Below are positions 23,401-36,583 of a stretch of DNA of 64,000 nucleotides, piece after piece. A program made the translations under genes and the position numbers. The notes below the pieces were generated by a model. That model worked only from the letters and a program-made list of their open reading frames with translations, did not search any database and was not told the DNA's origin. The DNA is from Monosporascus cannonballus (Eukaryota > Ascomycota > Sordariomycetes > Xylariales), in contig QJNS01000064.1 in NCBI GenBank assembly GCA_004154925.1, positions 252,987-316,986 of the forward strand. Direction: 5' to 3'. The number at the start of each line of letters is the position of its first letter. Positions within the stretch are counted from its first letter, which is position 1.

Positions 23401-23916
23401 CGTATTTATCAGGTTTTAAAATATTATTTTCATAATTACGTTAATAAATATTAAAATAATTGGATAAAGTTATTACGAAATGTAAAATTTGCATATAATA
23501 ATATACCAAATACGTTTATTAGCTATTTTCGATTCGAAGCTTTATATAAGAATTATTTAAAGATAATAAAATATCTTTTATAAAGATTTAAAAAATAGGT
23601 ATAAAAAATTAAAAAACGCTTTAAAAAATAGCAATTATTTATCGAATAATATATAAATATTAGAAACAAATAGCAATAATCAAAAAAGTATTATAATTAA
23701 TATTATATACTTATGAAATTTTAATTTAGATAATAAATAAATTTATCGATTAAGAATTTTAAATTTAAAAATAAAAACTTTATATTTATTTATATCCGAA
23801 TTACGATTAAAAAATAAATAATTTTTTAAACATATAAAATAATCCTTTTTATTAAATATTAATAAATATATAATATATTTTTAGTATTTTTATTAAAACC
23901 GTAATATAACCGGAAA
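20440..23916 (+). mobile_element. RIP-damaged Ty3/gypsy pol (second family)
   Basis: Strongly AT-rich. RT is readable at about 20700-21410, interrupted by the solo LTR at 20949-21115. When that insert is skipped the frame continues (KKLIF to LILKIINRLR, then FSKINFKDIYYHIKI). The catalytic YLDD reads YLNN at about 21363-21374. The integrase core at 23157-23184 reads IVNRFTKL, with its Asp changed to Asn. Gln codons are frequently stops. No LTR of its own could be delimited, and the 5' end stops at the gene at 20429. Non-functional. Confidence 0.78.
20949..21115. repeat. GC-normal solo LTR (167 bp) inserted in RIP-damaged DNA
   Basis: Starts TGTCACACTT and ends CCGTGACA, so it has short inverted termini TGTCAC/GTGACA. 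TTTTT lies on each side (20944-20948 and 21116-21120). Its base composition is clearly higher in GC than the host element, which it splits in the RT domain. Coding orientation cannot be assigned. Confidence 0.8.
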
Positions 23917-23921
23917 CCGGA

Positions 23922-24305
23922 TGTGACGGCTAGGCGGTTTAACCAATTATTAAACCTTAAGTCGACGGGTTTATGTTAATAGAAATATCGTGGGAATTTA
24001 AGCAATAAATACAGTAACGTATTACGTTTTTCAATACCGGAAATACCTTATTATAAACGATTAATATTAATAAATATTATAAACTAAAACTATTTAGATT
24101 ATGGAATTAATAAGCGTATATATTTTTCTTTTTTTAGCTTAATTATTTGTAATTATGCTGTTGGTAATAATTACGATTATTTGGGATCACTTTTTATTAC
24201 TAATGATTACTGGCTTGGTAATGATCACCGTTACGTGATTTAATGGGTGGCCCGTATACTCCTGCCTAATCGTTTTTTGAGACCGGAGTTTGTCGGGTCG
24301 TAATA
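23922..24305 (-). repeat. LTR of the complete gypsy element (3' LTR in its own orientation)
   Basis: 384 bp, beginning TGTGACGGCTAGGCGG and ending GTCGGGTCGTAATA on the plus strand. It matches the LTR at 30278-30662 throughout, with many C/T and G/A differences. It is preceded by target copy CCGGA. Confidence 0.92.
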
Positions 24306-27300
24306 CGATCTCCCCCTTTTTTAAATCTTGTTTTTAAGATTTTTTTTTTTTCGTTTGGTAAGTATCCCTCTTTTTTATTTTTAATTATGTTGTTTTACAT
24401 TTCCAAAATTCGTCGTATTCCCCGTTTTTTTACCGTTCGTCGTATTGACTTCGTAAAAACCTTTAACGAATTTAATTACGAAATTATATTTTGTTCTTAT
24501 TATTTTTCGAAAAACATAAAGTATAAAATGATGGAAAATATTTTAAGGTATAAAGAATATATTAATCAGAGTCGATTTTGTAATAATACTAATATATCCA
24601 TTTTTTTCTTATAAAATATTTGTCGTAAGTATTAACGTTTAAAACGTAAAAAAACGCTTGTCGAAAAGTAATTATTAAAATTTGAACGGCTTTATTTTAA
24701 AATTTAACGCAAATATTAAAAAAAACTTTTTTTATTTTATTCGTTTACGTAAATAAAAAGTATTAGTTCGTTCGAAAAGCGTTACCATAATATAACGTAA
24801 GCTTTAATTATTGGATAAGTTAAAGGAATAAAAACGTCGGGAGCAAAAGTAATTAAAGGCCGCCGTTACGGCTGTTACGTTAGCATAGGCCGTAATCGAC
24901 TGGTCTAATATCCCGGCTATTAATTGGTCGATTATTGATTAGAACGTGTCCGTCGTTGCTGGTAAAAGTTTTTTAACAGGCGTTAGGCGCTAATAAGATT
25001 CTTAACGGGTTTCCAGGTATTTTCAAAGTTTGGATTTTTTTTATTTAATTAGGTATTAGGTAAATCCGTTTTGTTTTCGCATATTAAATATTTTTTTTTA
25101 TTTCGTATACTTATTTGTTTTTTATTTTTATATTGTTTTATATCATATACACCTTAATCGTATTTATTATTAATTCGAATAAAGAAATATAAAAAATTGG
25201 ATAAAATTTAATTTTTGGTGGAAATTTTAATTAGTAATTATTTTTTTAAGATTTTCTTAACGATTTTATATAGGCCGATATATTTAAAATCGAGTTTTTT
25301 GTTAAGTTTTTTAGTTTAAATATTTTTTGTAACGAAAATTTTTTTTTTAACTTTTTCTGGTTATAATATTTATTTATTTAATTTCGTACGAATTTTAATT
25401 TTAATTTTATTTCTTAATGCAATTATCGTAATTATTCCGACGTAAAAATCGTTTTAATATTAATTAAACTGTTATTACGTATTTTTCTGTAAATTTTTAA
25501 AATAAAACCAAAATTTGCATTTATAAATATTATCTTAATATTTTCGTAATAACTGATATTATAAGTTAATTATGTAATCGGTAATTTCTTAATTTAATTA
25601 TTTTATTCGTAATTAATATGATATCGTAAATAAGTTTTTAAAATTTAATTTGTTCGTTTTATTTATTTATCTGTTTATAGTTTAAATATGCTGGATAATT
25701 TGTGATTTAGGCCGATTTATATTATAGGGCTTTACCAAAAGTTTAATGCGAATATTAATTTTTTATTTAATATAATTTTTATAAGTAATCCGTATATATT
25801 GAAAATATATTTAAAGAAAATATATGCCAGTTATTTGGCGTTTATGTTCTTATAATATAGTAAAAAATGAGAAAATTTCGTGAATCGATCAACGATTATA
25901 AAAATGCTATCGTAATATATTTCTGTAACTGGGTTTTTTAATATAAGAAATTTGGTAATAAAGTTAAATGTAATTAAATATTATAGTCGTTTTGTAACTG
26001 GTAATAGCTATAATTTTCCGTATGGCTTATGTCGTCGAGCCTTTACTCTGGCGCAAATATCGTATTGCCGTATAATTTTCTGTACTGTTAATTTTATTTT
26101 AGGAAAAAAATATATGCCTTAAAATTTTTCTAAGGTTTTGTAAATCCCTGGATGTCCATATAATTAATATTCGTATATTTTTCGTATTAAATCTTTTTGG
26201 TATTTTTCTGGAATTTACATTTTATTTATTTTTTGGTTTTCTGAAAAATTATTATTATATTATTAAATTTTCTAATATATATTATTAAGTATTATCCGAA
26301 TTGTTATAATATGTCGTAAGCGTAAATATCTTTTTAAAATAATGTTAAAAATTATATAATTAATTTTGACCAATTTTTTTAAAAGTTTAATCGTTTATTT
26401 AAAATATTTATTTTATTATCTTTTAATCTCTTTTTATAAATAATAACGAAATCGAAATTCGCCAATTTTTTCGTATATCTTAATTATCGCTTTATAAATT
26501 CCCTGATTATGATAAATTGGGTAAGATTTTAATAATCCGTATAAACCTTAATTTAGTACAAATTTCCCTTTAAAAAATACTTAAATTCCCGAAATACTAT
26601 AATAATAACCATAAATTCCTTATTTAGAATACCGTAATTAAATTTAGTTCCTTTTAATTTATATAAAAAGAATATAATAAGGTGTAATTTGCTTTAATTA
26701 TTTTGTTATCCAATTATTACGCTTAACGCGTAATTCGAAATATCGGTTTTTAGTTTAACGGAGCGGCTTAGATTGTACATAATTAATACTAGTTCGTTAA
26801 TAATCGTATCTTTAATAGTTTGAAATGCTTTTTCCGTATTTGGCGTTTATTTAAATATTTTTTTCGTAAAATTAATTAGGAATATAATTATCTTACTAAA
26901 GTTTCGAATAAATTTCCTATAATAATTTACAAATTTAAAGAATATTTATATCTCTTTAACTGTTATTAACGTTTGTTATTTTATAATTATAACGATTTTT
27001 TGGGGTTTATCCTAATATGTTTTAAAGTAATAATATATTCCAAATATTTTATTTCCTATATATAAAATTGATTTTTTTTTACATTAATAAGTAATTTTAC
27101 GTTTTGTAAAGCTTAAAAAACCTTATAAACGTATTTTGCATATATTTTTTTTGTTTTTAAGAAAATAAAAATATCGTCGAGATAGCAAACGACGAAAATA
27201 TCGAGGTATTTTTATAGTACGTAATTAATTATTTATTAAAAGATTATTAATACGTTCGTAAATCTTATTAATATAACCAAATACTTAAATAATCCATATT

Positions 27301-30277
27301 TCGTTCTGAAAATTATTTTCTATTCGTATCCTTTTTTAATCCTAATAAGGTTATATTTATTTTTAAAATCAAATATTATAAACTATTTAATTCCGTAAAG
27401 TTGATTTTTTATTTCCGTAATTAAGGGTAATAATATTCGATTTTTGATAATAATATTGTTTAATTGTTGATAATTAATTATAAGTTATAATTTTTCGTTT
27501 TTTTTTTGAGTACGAAAAATATTAAATATTTTGCTGGTAATTTCGAAAATCGAATTTATCTTTTTTGTAACCGATTTTCCAAGTATTTTCTGAAAGTACG
27601 TAATTTGTTTCCGTTAAAATTATAAATAAGGTAAAACTTTGTTAAAAATCTTTTTTTAAAAATTATTTTATAATTTTATTTGTTATATTCTAATAATTTT
27701 ATATTAAATTCTTTTTTGAAAAGCTGCTTATATTTATAATATTAAGGTAATATATTAATTAAATTTTTCTAATTCCTTAAGCTATTATTTTTATTATTTT
27801 AAATCGTTATTCAGTTACTTTAATTTCGCTTTGATAATAATAACGATATGTCGTACTTTTCTTTAATACCCGTTTTTTTTATATTTTGTTCCTTTGGGTA
27901 ATAAGGTATTTGTTATATCCTTATACCTATATTCGTCGTTATTATCGATCAAATATTAAAATCTTAATTTTTCTTTTTTTTATTTATTAATAAAAAATAA
28001 AACGAATTTTACTTAGCTAATTCCGCCGTTAATTAAAATTCCGTATTAACGTATCCATAATAATCCTAAAATTATATTGTAATTTCCGAATAGAATAATA
28101 TTAAAATTAACCGTCTAATATTATTCTTTAATAAAAATCTCGAAATAATTAATTTCGCGTATAATTTTTCCGTTATCGTAAACGAATTCCTAATTTTCGG
28201 TATTCGTTATTATGTAAGATTTTAATTTATATTTTTATAATAATCTGAGCTTATTAACTATATCTGATATAATATAATTTCTGCCTAAAGCTTCGCAGTT
28301 TACCATTACGGTGTATCAATACATTTTGATTTATATTTCCAAGGTGATAAAATTGTTAACGTCTCCTATCGTCGCGTTTAAAGCCTTTTTTAGGAGTTTT
28401 TTCTGATTCCTTTAGGTTTCGTTATTTTACGGCTTTTTTATAGGTGATTTTTTTTTAATTTTTGTTCGAATTTATCGAGCCTTATTTATATTTTTTCGTT
28501 TAACGCGTTAAGCTGTTATATTTGTCGTTATTGTCGGCGTATTATTCCTTTAAGCTGTATTAATTATTCCTAATTTTTTTGTAATTTTTCTCCTTATCGA
28601 ATAAATTATTCTTTTATGTTTGTAATTACATTCCATTTTACGTGGTTTTGGCTGTTATTTTAGAATTTTTTATAAACTAATATATTTTTTTCTTAATAAC
28701 TTTTTTTTTATAAAAGTTAGCCGTAAATACTAATTTGAAATAAAGGTCCGTAATAGCTTTTTGATAATACTTTTCTACCGTACGTTAAATTAATTCCTTT
28801 TCCATTTAATAATTATATTATTTATAATAATAAAAAGGGTTTTCCTATAAATATTATTTTCTTTCAGGCTAACTTTTTATTTCGGCTAATTGCTGGATAT
28901 TTCCTGTGGTTATAGTTCGAAAATATCGATATTATTATTTATTATTCTTATTATATCCGGTACGGTATAAAAAATCGAATTTCTTGTAATATATTCGAAT
29001 AATTCGTACGTAAATATATTATTTTTATTTTTCGTAATCGGGATATTCTCGTCGTCGACAGTGTGTGGCGTATATTTTGCCATATTAATCGGATATTCCG
29101 GGGCAAAATTTTTCTATCCAATTCCGGTATTTATATAATTATCTTTATAACGCTTTTTGTTATATTCGTAATATTTATTAAGCTAGCTTTTTGGTTTTTC
29201 GCATCTTTTATTAAATTTTTTATCGTAATAATCCCTATTAAATCTTTTGCTTAAAGTCTAATACATATTTGGTTTAAATTATGTTAATAACTTTGTTATC
29301 GTTTCCTTAGTTATTTTTGAATTATCCTTTCGATATAAAGGTTTAATTATCTTATTATAGCTTCTTGAATTTTTTGTATTTATAAGCCTTATGTCCCGTT
29401 TTGCCATAATTAAAATATTTAATCTGGCTTTAATTTTGTTTATGGGTAATACTAAATTTCATAAATCCTGGCGTCGTTCCATAAAAAATAAGAGGTACGT
29501 TTTGTTTTTTCCCTTGGTTAAACTTGTATCCCGAATATAAAACGTATTATTCTTTTTTTTTCTTATTGTTTTTTAAATTATTGATTATTAATCTTGATTA
29601 CTTTTGCGATATACCGATCCAGGGCAACTGGTCGCTTAATCCGAATAATTTTATTTTTTATATCATTTTTTAATCCTTTATAAAATATATTAATAAAAAT
29701 ATTAACTTCGTTATCTCCTTATCCGGCCTTGGCCGTAAAACTTTTAAAGGTTACGACGTACTTAAATATAAATTTTTTTCTATCGGAATTATAGGAGTTA
29801 TTAAGCCGTTAATCGTTTTTTATCCGGATTACCGAAATTATCACGTACTTTATTTTCGAAATTGGTATAAATTAAAAAAATTTTATTAATAAAATCCTTT
29901 TTATTTACTTTTTTTATTTTTAAGAAATTTCTTATAATAGGTTCAAATTAATTAGCCGTATTTTTTATTAGGTATATTTCTATTATTAGGATTATATCTG
30001 CTAGGTTATTAAAATTTAGAAAACAAAGATAAATTCGTACCTAAGTTAAAAAAATTTAAAGGTTACCTTTTTTATCGTAGGGTTCTGGTTTCTTTGGCTT
30101 TATACGGGCGAAAAAAAGTTGGGCAGGCGCAGCTTTAAGTTATCGGACTTCTTTTTCCAGCTTCCGAATTCGAGCCTAAAGCTATTAAGTAAAGGTTTTC
30201 TAAATATTGGTTGATATCTTAATAATATTAAATATTGTTCAAAGTTTAACGGTATTATTGAATAAAAGCTTATAACG

Positions 30278-30662
30278 TATAACGGCTAAACGGTTTAATT
30301 AATTATTAAACCTTAAGTCGACGGGTTTATATTAACAGAAATATCGTGGGAATTTGAGCAATAAATACAGTAACGTATTATGTTTTTCAATACCGGAAAT
30401 ACCTTATTACAAACGATTAATATTAATAAATATTATAAACTAAAATTATTTAGATTATGGAATTAATAAGTATATATATTTTTCTCCTTTTTAGCTTAAT
30501 TATTCGTAATTACGCCGTTAATGGTAATTACGATCACTTGGGATCACCTTTAATTACTAATGATCACTGGCTTGGCAGTGATCACCGTTACGTAACTTAG
30601 TGGGTGGCCCGTGTGCTCCTGCCTGACCGTTTCTTGAGACCGGAGCTTGTCGGGTCGTAACA
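30278..30662 (-). repeat. LTR of the complete gypsy element (5' LTR in its own orientation)
   Basis: 385 bp, beginning TATAACGGCTAAACGG and ending GTCGGGTCGTAACA on the plus strand, followed by CCGGA. TGTGACGG versus TATAACGG at the outer end shows G-to-A decay. Confidence 0.92.
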
Positions 30663-30667
30663 CCGGA

Positions 30668-32689
30668 CGACGTCCAAATAATATTACCGGACTTAATAAA
30701 GAAATAAAAAAAATAAGTAATACAAAATATCGTCCGTTACCGAAATAATCAGGAGTAACGTAAATATTTAATTAAATAAAAAAATTAACTTATTAAATAT
30801 AATACATAAAAGTTTTAAAAATACTATAAATGCGTATTTAAAAATTTATAATATTACGAAAAGAAAATTAAATACGTATATAAAAAGTAAGACGACCTAA
30901 AAACCGCAAAATAATAACAGCTTAATCGGAAATTAATCGCTTAATAATTATAAAAATTAAAAAAAATTAAGTAAAATTAAAATATTAATATTAAAATACT
31001 ACCTAATTATATAACCATTTTTAAATTTTAGCGAATAATTACTTTATTATATATTAATTAGAAATTTATAAACGATATAAAAAAATAAATTTTTATTTCG
31101 AAAATAAAATTTCGTATTTAGTTATTAAACCTTACGTTAATTAGTTCTTAATAAATGTATTTCAAAAATTAATATAAAAATGTCGGAAAATAATCGGAAA
31201 ATATATAACGGCAAAAAATGGGTACGCTTATTAAATTTACTAAGTATAAAATTTGGAAAAAATTTAAAAACGTTTTATTCCTTATTGAAAAACAGGGTTT
31301 AAATAACTAAAATACAATTTGTTATTAGTCGGAAATAAGGCGATGTTTTTAAAATACTTAATATATTTAAATTTGATAATAAATTTATCGGATAAAGCCG
31401 TTTTTTAATTATAATTATTAATAAATATCAAAATGTTATTAAAACGTCGGAAAACGAGCGGAAAATATTCGTAAGCGGAATATATAACGATATAACAGCT
31501 TTGGAAAATTATTTTATTTATAAAAGTATTTTAAAATTACGTTTAATTAAAAATTAATTGCTGAATAATAAAAAAAGATCGTAATATTTATAAAAAAAAC
31601 TTAAATTTACAAACTTATAAAATGGCGTTAAAATTAAATTTCCGTAATTATAACGGACAATCGCAAATCGACGTTTATTATATTAAGGAAATAATATTCT
31701 TTAATAATAACCATATTAAGGGCGAATTTGGCTTTACGAAAAACGTCAAATCGACGACCGACCGCAATTACATCGGAACGTTCGTATTAAATATCCGCAA
31801 TACGAATTTTCTTAAGTTCGTTAATTAATTCTTAATTATCGGTACCGAATTAAAAAACCGTTTAAACGGAATTTTTAAAAACGATCGGAATTTAAATAAA
31901 TAATAAATAATAATATTAATAATATTAAAAATAATTATTTATCGCGTAAAATATTTTTAATAATAATTGATTATAACGTAATTTAAGGCGCCAGGAACCT
32001 AAATATAAACCGTACGGTAATCGAAATAACGTTATATTACATAAATACAATACGGTTTATTACCGCCCGTAATACGATTAATATTTATCTTATTATTAAC
32101 GTTACAAAGATGGCGCTAAAAAATTCTAATTTTTATTAATATTAAAATAGTACTTTTTTAAGACTTTTTACGAAAAAAATATAATAAATAGAAATAATAC
32201 GTAAAACAAACGGAAAAGGCAAAATAAAAATAAGAAAAGACGAAAAACCGAACGAAACACGCATATAGAAAAAATGGAAATATAAGCGCAAAAAAAAAGA
32301 TAAATAAGGTAAGATTAAAAAACGGATTATAATAATAAATTGAGCAGAATATAATTAATTACGTAATATAATACGTATTAATTATTATAGCAATTACTTA
32401 TAACATAATATAACAATAAATTATCGACAAATATATATAACCAGATTTGCAAAACGCGTTATATTAAATTAATAATAATATTATCAAAAATTAATAACTT
32501 GAAAAAAGAAAGTAATTATAAAAATATAACCCCTATATGGATAAAGTTAATAGCCGACTAATTATTAATTAGCCACCGACCTACTTATTAGTATAAATCC
32601 ACTATCTGGCAGCTAATGGGAAACGCCAGATGGAAGTAACCTAATATATTCACTTCTTGGAATTTGCTTTACGACTAGTCGGAGATCAT
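30668..32689. other. AT-rich, RIP-type sequence of unknown origin
   Basis: Continues beyond the target duplication of the complete gypsy copy, so it probably belongs to the older element(s) into which that copy inserted. One clean frame at 31622-31828 (68 residues, MALKLNFRNYNGQSQ) has no recognised motif. I cannot assign this block to a named element. Confidence 0.45.
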
Positions 32690-33679
32690 CTTACCCAGCT
32701 CATAGCTGTCCATTATTTTACAGTAATAATAATGCTTTAACAAGAAAAATATTACAAAGTCTAACGGCTGCATTAAGCAGGAGATATATAAAAATATATA
32801 TATCGGTTATATTTTAAATATATAATAGAAAAACATAAAAAGGACCGATATATAGGTGGTATGGCCGTTTAAAATAAGGATACGCTATTCGTTTTCAGTT
32901 TGCGTTTCTGGCTATAGGACTTCGTAAAGTTATCGCATAATTATCCTTAAGTTGCTTCAGCCTAACGGTATATTATTATATACCCAAGGAATAATTGTAT
33001 CTGGGTACCATTGAGCCTAAAGCGATTCCCTTATAAAAATCACAAATAATAATAGCCTTTCGCCGTTCCCGCATATACCTTTAAGGATAAACACCTAGGC
33101 CGTAAATTCGGACTTTTTAACTTCGGCTCCTTTACGTAAGACGCTTCCTAGGACCCTGCCCGTACTGGATTTGCCTTTTTGAACGCCGTTCTCGTTTAGG
33201 TTAATAATATTCTTAGGCTTAACGTTTTTATTGTCGATTTCGCGGCCGAAAAACTCGTAAAAGGTTGCAATTCTTTATGGTTCGCTTTTTTTAATTCGGA
33301 AAAATTCGAAAGCGTATAAATCTTTTAAGTAATATATCGTTATTACGATATAAGAAGCTGTCGATCTAATGCTTTCTTACACCCGTTATATCCTTACGAA
33401 CCTCCAGGATACATAAAACAAAATCAAAAGCTTTAGCCTTTGTCGGAGAACGCCCAGCAACTTTTTCGTTCTTAATCTATAGGGCTAGGAAGCGTTTTTC
33501 GGAAAGTGTTAGACGTTATTGCGTTTCTTAAGCTTTGTAACGTTCCTGTTACCCCTGTATCCTTCGTGTCAGGGTGGTTCGATCAATACCCCATTTGAGG
33601 GCTGCGCGTTTCTTCGGGAGGCCGCTCTCCACGTCCATTCCGGCTCGGGCTAGTCGATACTCGCGATTGTGATCCATAT
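32690..33679 (-). pseudogene. Pogo/Fot1-type (DDE_1) transposase, RIP-damaged
   Basis: On the minus strand from ATG 33679 it reads MDHNREYRLARAGMDVESG, then a helix-turn-helix-like stretch (ALKWGIDRTTLTRRIQG). A long run with many stops follows that still matches a pogo-type catalytic core. Diagnostic pieces: EIDNKNVKPKNI near 33240; NENGVQKGKSSTGRVLG (first catalytic Asp region, Asp to Asn); and RILILNGHTTYISVLF near 32850 (expected LDGH, again Asp to Asn). Several Trp and Gln codons are stops. The 5' end up to about 33540 is almost undamaged, while the rest is AT-rich. Terminal repeats could not be delimited with certainty. Confidence 0.75.
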
Positions 33680-35236
33680 TTGAAGTTTAGAGCAATTCCG
33701 ATAATAATTGGTTAAGTTGTTGTTGTTGTAAAAAGGAAGGTGTTATTAGTTATGGGACAGCTATAGGGTGTGCAAATTGGGGGGGTGTGCATTGGTAGGT
33801 GCACCGCTCTAGAAGCTCAGTTTAGCGTCCTGGACAAGCTTCAAGTCTGAGTATAGGGCTTCTATCGCGCTCAATTCCATCCAACAAGAGTACTACGTTA
33901 ACTGCATATAATTTCCGCAATGCTAGGGGGGTTCCCCGAGGCGAAAACACGTACAAACACGAGTAGAATGCTATTGACCGCCGCCTAGGAGTCATATTGT
34001 CAGCTAGCCAGGTGTGGGAGACTACCGAGGGAGTCATCATAGGAGGCGGGTCAATCAATATAGATTTAAGGTACCTGTATTAGAGCCGGCTGACTGTTGA
34101 TACACCGTATGTACGCTTTCTTCCCGGCTCGATAGAGGAGCCCTATGTGCCCATTAAGGGGTGAAAGGGACTTAACTAGTACCGTAGTTACAGCGGTAGC
34201 CAGTAAGAAAAACGAGACCGGCCCGACACGCTCACAGCGTTAGGTTCTTAGACGCGTCAGCTCGTACGCCTTCCCAAAGCTTTCTCTCCACGTCCCGACG
34301 CCCATCTGCCAAAGCTGATTGACATTTCGGTGCAGGGGAGATGCTACCACGGCCGGCAATAATACACATACTCAGCAATTGAGAAGTAGACGCTGCCGTA
34401 TATACAAGCTTAGAGGAATGTGTATGACCGTTAGGGGTTCTGGTATTCAAGGATCTGAAGTCATGAGAACATAGCCCTGGAGGCATCGTCAAAGTATGCG
34501 GCTGAATCTTCATCCGTCATCCTATGGTTATATTCAATACATCCAAGGAATGCAAACGCTCGCATGCAGGCCCGTAGTCATGGGGTTGCTAGGGCTACTA
34601 AGCTGCTATCATTCCAGGGCGGTGGCCGAGCACATGTGTCGGTTGTCTAAGGAGTGCTTGGGCAGACAGTACACGGCCGGACTGTCAAGTTAGAGGTTGT
34701 CGCCGAGGCGGTAGCGCATCCGGCGGTGTAAATGCTTGAAAAGCCGCAAGACCTTGACCTTATGGTCGTTGGAGCATGCCTGGTCGCGGCTGCTCTGAGC
34801 TTCCATTGCGTTTCTTATGAACCTTCCCCTCATGGCCCTTGCCAAGATAACGGGGATCTATCCTCCGCCTCCCTAGAACCATAAAGGAGTCGAAAACTGC
34901 GAACCACGTCGCGGACTGTCAACCTCCGACGACAGTCTACAGTTGAATATTTCTCCACCCATCGTTCCAATCTTCTCAGTCGAGGCTTTCCCGGCATTAC
35001 GGATAGAACTAGCGATGCCATGACATCTCAAGGACTCGCTGCAGAACCACCTGCCCAATATGTTTTGCCCATAAGAGGACCCCAAGCCGCCTTCGGGTTG
35101 TTTGAGGCTTTCCATATTATAAATAAAATGCGTTCGCATAAGATCAGTCATTATACGAATCACTGTCTTTGGGCCTGTAATAACTAGTATCTTAAGCTAT
35201 AGCCCCATCAAAACAGTTAAAGCTAGCCGTGCCATC
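33680..35236. other. GC-balanced stretch between the pogo pseudogene and the AA9 gene
   Basis: Near 33755-33810 repeated GTGTGCA motifs next to a G run could be the subterminal end of the pogo element. The rest has only short motif-free frames. The last ~200 bp should contain the AA9 promoter. Confidence 0.4.
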
Positions 35237-36347
35237 ATGGTCAAGCTGTCGATCTCAGCTCTCCTCCTCTGTGCCACTAACCTCGTAGCTGGCCATGGGT
35301 ATCTCAAGAGCATTGTCGTCAACGGCCAGACCTACATGGCCTGGCAGGTCGGTCAGGATGACTACGTCACTCCCACCCCCGAGCGATACGCGCGTAAACT
35401 AGCGGACAACGGCCCTGTGCCTAACTTCACAACAAAGGATATAACGTATGACTCATCCGCAGTCGCATCAGATCCCCTATTAACGATGAAACTTGGTGCG
35501 GCCGGGGCGGAAATATTCCCGCAGCTAGGTCGATCGAGCTGAAGGCTGGAGATAGAGTGTACGTACAATCTTGGGTTGGGTCGCACAAAGATGCTAACAT
35601 AAATGACTCTAGGGAGCTCGTCTGGGACCAGTGGAACAGTGCCCATAGCGGACCAGTATTCACGTATGTCTGCTAGCTAGAAGGGGGGTTACCGAGCCAG
35701 AGATCTCTAACGAGCTATCACCACAGATATATCGCCCAATGCACGAACAACGACTGCAAGACCTTCAAGGGCGACACGGGGAACGTCTGGGTCAAGATCG
35801 ACCAGCTGGCGTACAACCCTTCCGCGAACCCGCCCTGGGCATCCGACTTCCTGCGCGAGCGCGGAGCCAAGTGGTCGGTGGTCGTCCCGCCCGGCCTGAC
35901 GCCCGGCGAGTACCTGCTCCGGCACGAGATCCTGGGTCTCCACGTGGCCGGCACGAGGATGGGCGCCCAGTTCTATCCCTCCTGTACTCACATCCGGGTC
36001 ACGCAGGGCGGTTCGACCAAGCTTCCCTCGGGAATCGCGCTGCCCGGCTCTTACAGCCCGGACGATAAGGCTGGGGTAGGTTCATGCTCCGATATCCCTT
36101 CAACGGTCCCTGGTTGTGTGCTGACGTTTCTCGTTAGATCCTCGTTGAGCTTTGGAGGATCAACCAGGGCCAGGTCGACTACACAGCGCCAGGCGGCCCT
36201 GTTTGGAGTGGAGCGGCGCCAAATGCGACCGGCCTGGCCCATAGAAAGAGGAGCTCGCGACTAGTTTCCCTTTTGCAGAAAGTGACTATATTGTTTGGCT
36301 TCTACGGCTCTTGCACGCAAGGCACGTGCAAAGATACTGTCCCCTGA
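35237..36347 (+). pseudogene. AA9 lytic polysaccharide monooxygenase with a defective first intron
   Basis: Proposed exons: 35237-35445, 35496-35558, 35613-35663, 35727-36075 and 36138-36347 (293 residues). A 19-residue signal peptide precedes His20, the N-terminal copper ligand of the mature enzyme (HGYLKSIVVNG). Further AA9 marks are WDQWNSAHSGPV (second copper His), RHEILGLHVAG, and AQFYPSC with the axial Tyr. Introns 2-4 (54, 63 and 62 bp) have good GTACGT, GTATGT and GTAGGT donors, CTAAC or CTGAC branch points and AG ends. Intron 1 (35446-35495) must be removed to give DITCGRGGNIPA, but it ends in TG, not AG. Alternatively a 1-base loss near 35474 shifts the frame. Expected role: secreted copper-dependent oxidative cleavage of cellulose or related glucans. 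The C-terminal end is uncertain. Confidence 0.8.
35446..35495 (+). other. Candidate AA9 intron 1 lacking a canonical 3' splice site
   Basis: GTATGA donor, TATTAAC branch-point-like sequence at 35478-35484, end ...AACTTG. The length (50 bp) fits the other introns. Removal gives a Cys-containing AA9 segment in the correct frame; the downstream exon begins GTGCGGC. There is no AG at a usable position. Confidence 0.55.
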
Positions 36348-36583
36348 GATGTCGCAGTTACAATCAATCCCCAGTATGAAAGGTCCCTGGAGGCCGACTA
36401 CATAATTATGATTAAACGGTTCATGCACGATAACATGTTTAGGATAGGAATCGAACATAGTATTTGTTTGATCTCTTTCTATCTTTTCTTTTGCGTAGCT
36501 ATCAATTAATCTTATGAATCCGTAGGAGAGTTAAATTTGGGACTAGGATAAATGGGACGGTATGGAAGGAAAGGTAAAGGGTA
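36348..36583. other. Short region between AA9 and the DNA transposon
   Basis: About 235 bp, no gene. AA9 3' end and the TA target dinucleotide at 36582-36583. Confidence 0.5.

Larger units (their letters stand above)
23922..30662 (-). mobile_element. Complete 6.7-kb Ty3/gypsy chromovirus, RIP-inactivated
   Basis: Two LTRs (23922-24305 and 30278-30662) in direct repeat, flanked by CCGGA at 23917-23921 and 30663-30667. On the minus strand the order is: 5' LTR; gag with a zinc knuckle at about 29385-29425 (FNYGKTGHKAY, Cys changed to Tyr); protease around 28000-28350; RT with YLDD kept at about 27176-27195; integrase with IVDRFTKF near 25880; chromodomain at about 24970-25110; polypurine tract AAAAAAGGGGGAGATCG at 24306-24322; 3' LTR. 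Gln-to-stop changes throughout make it inactive. Same family as the copies at 1-5583. Confidence 0.92.

Noticed and set aside
24387..24614. Short open frame next to the gypsy 3' LTR
   Set aside because: It lies on the strand opposite to the element's coding strand in AT-rich DNA; chance frame.
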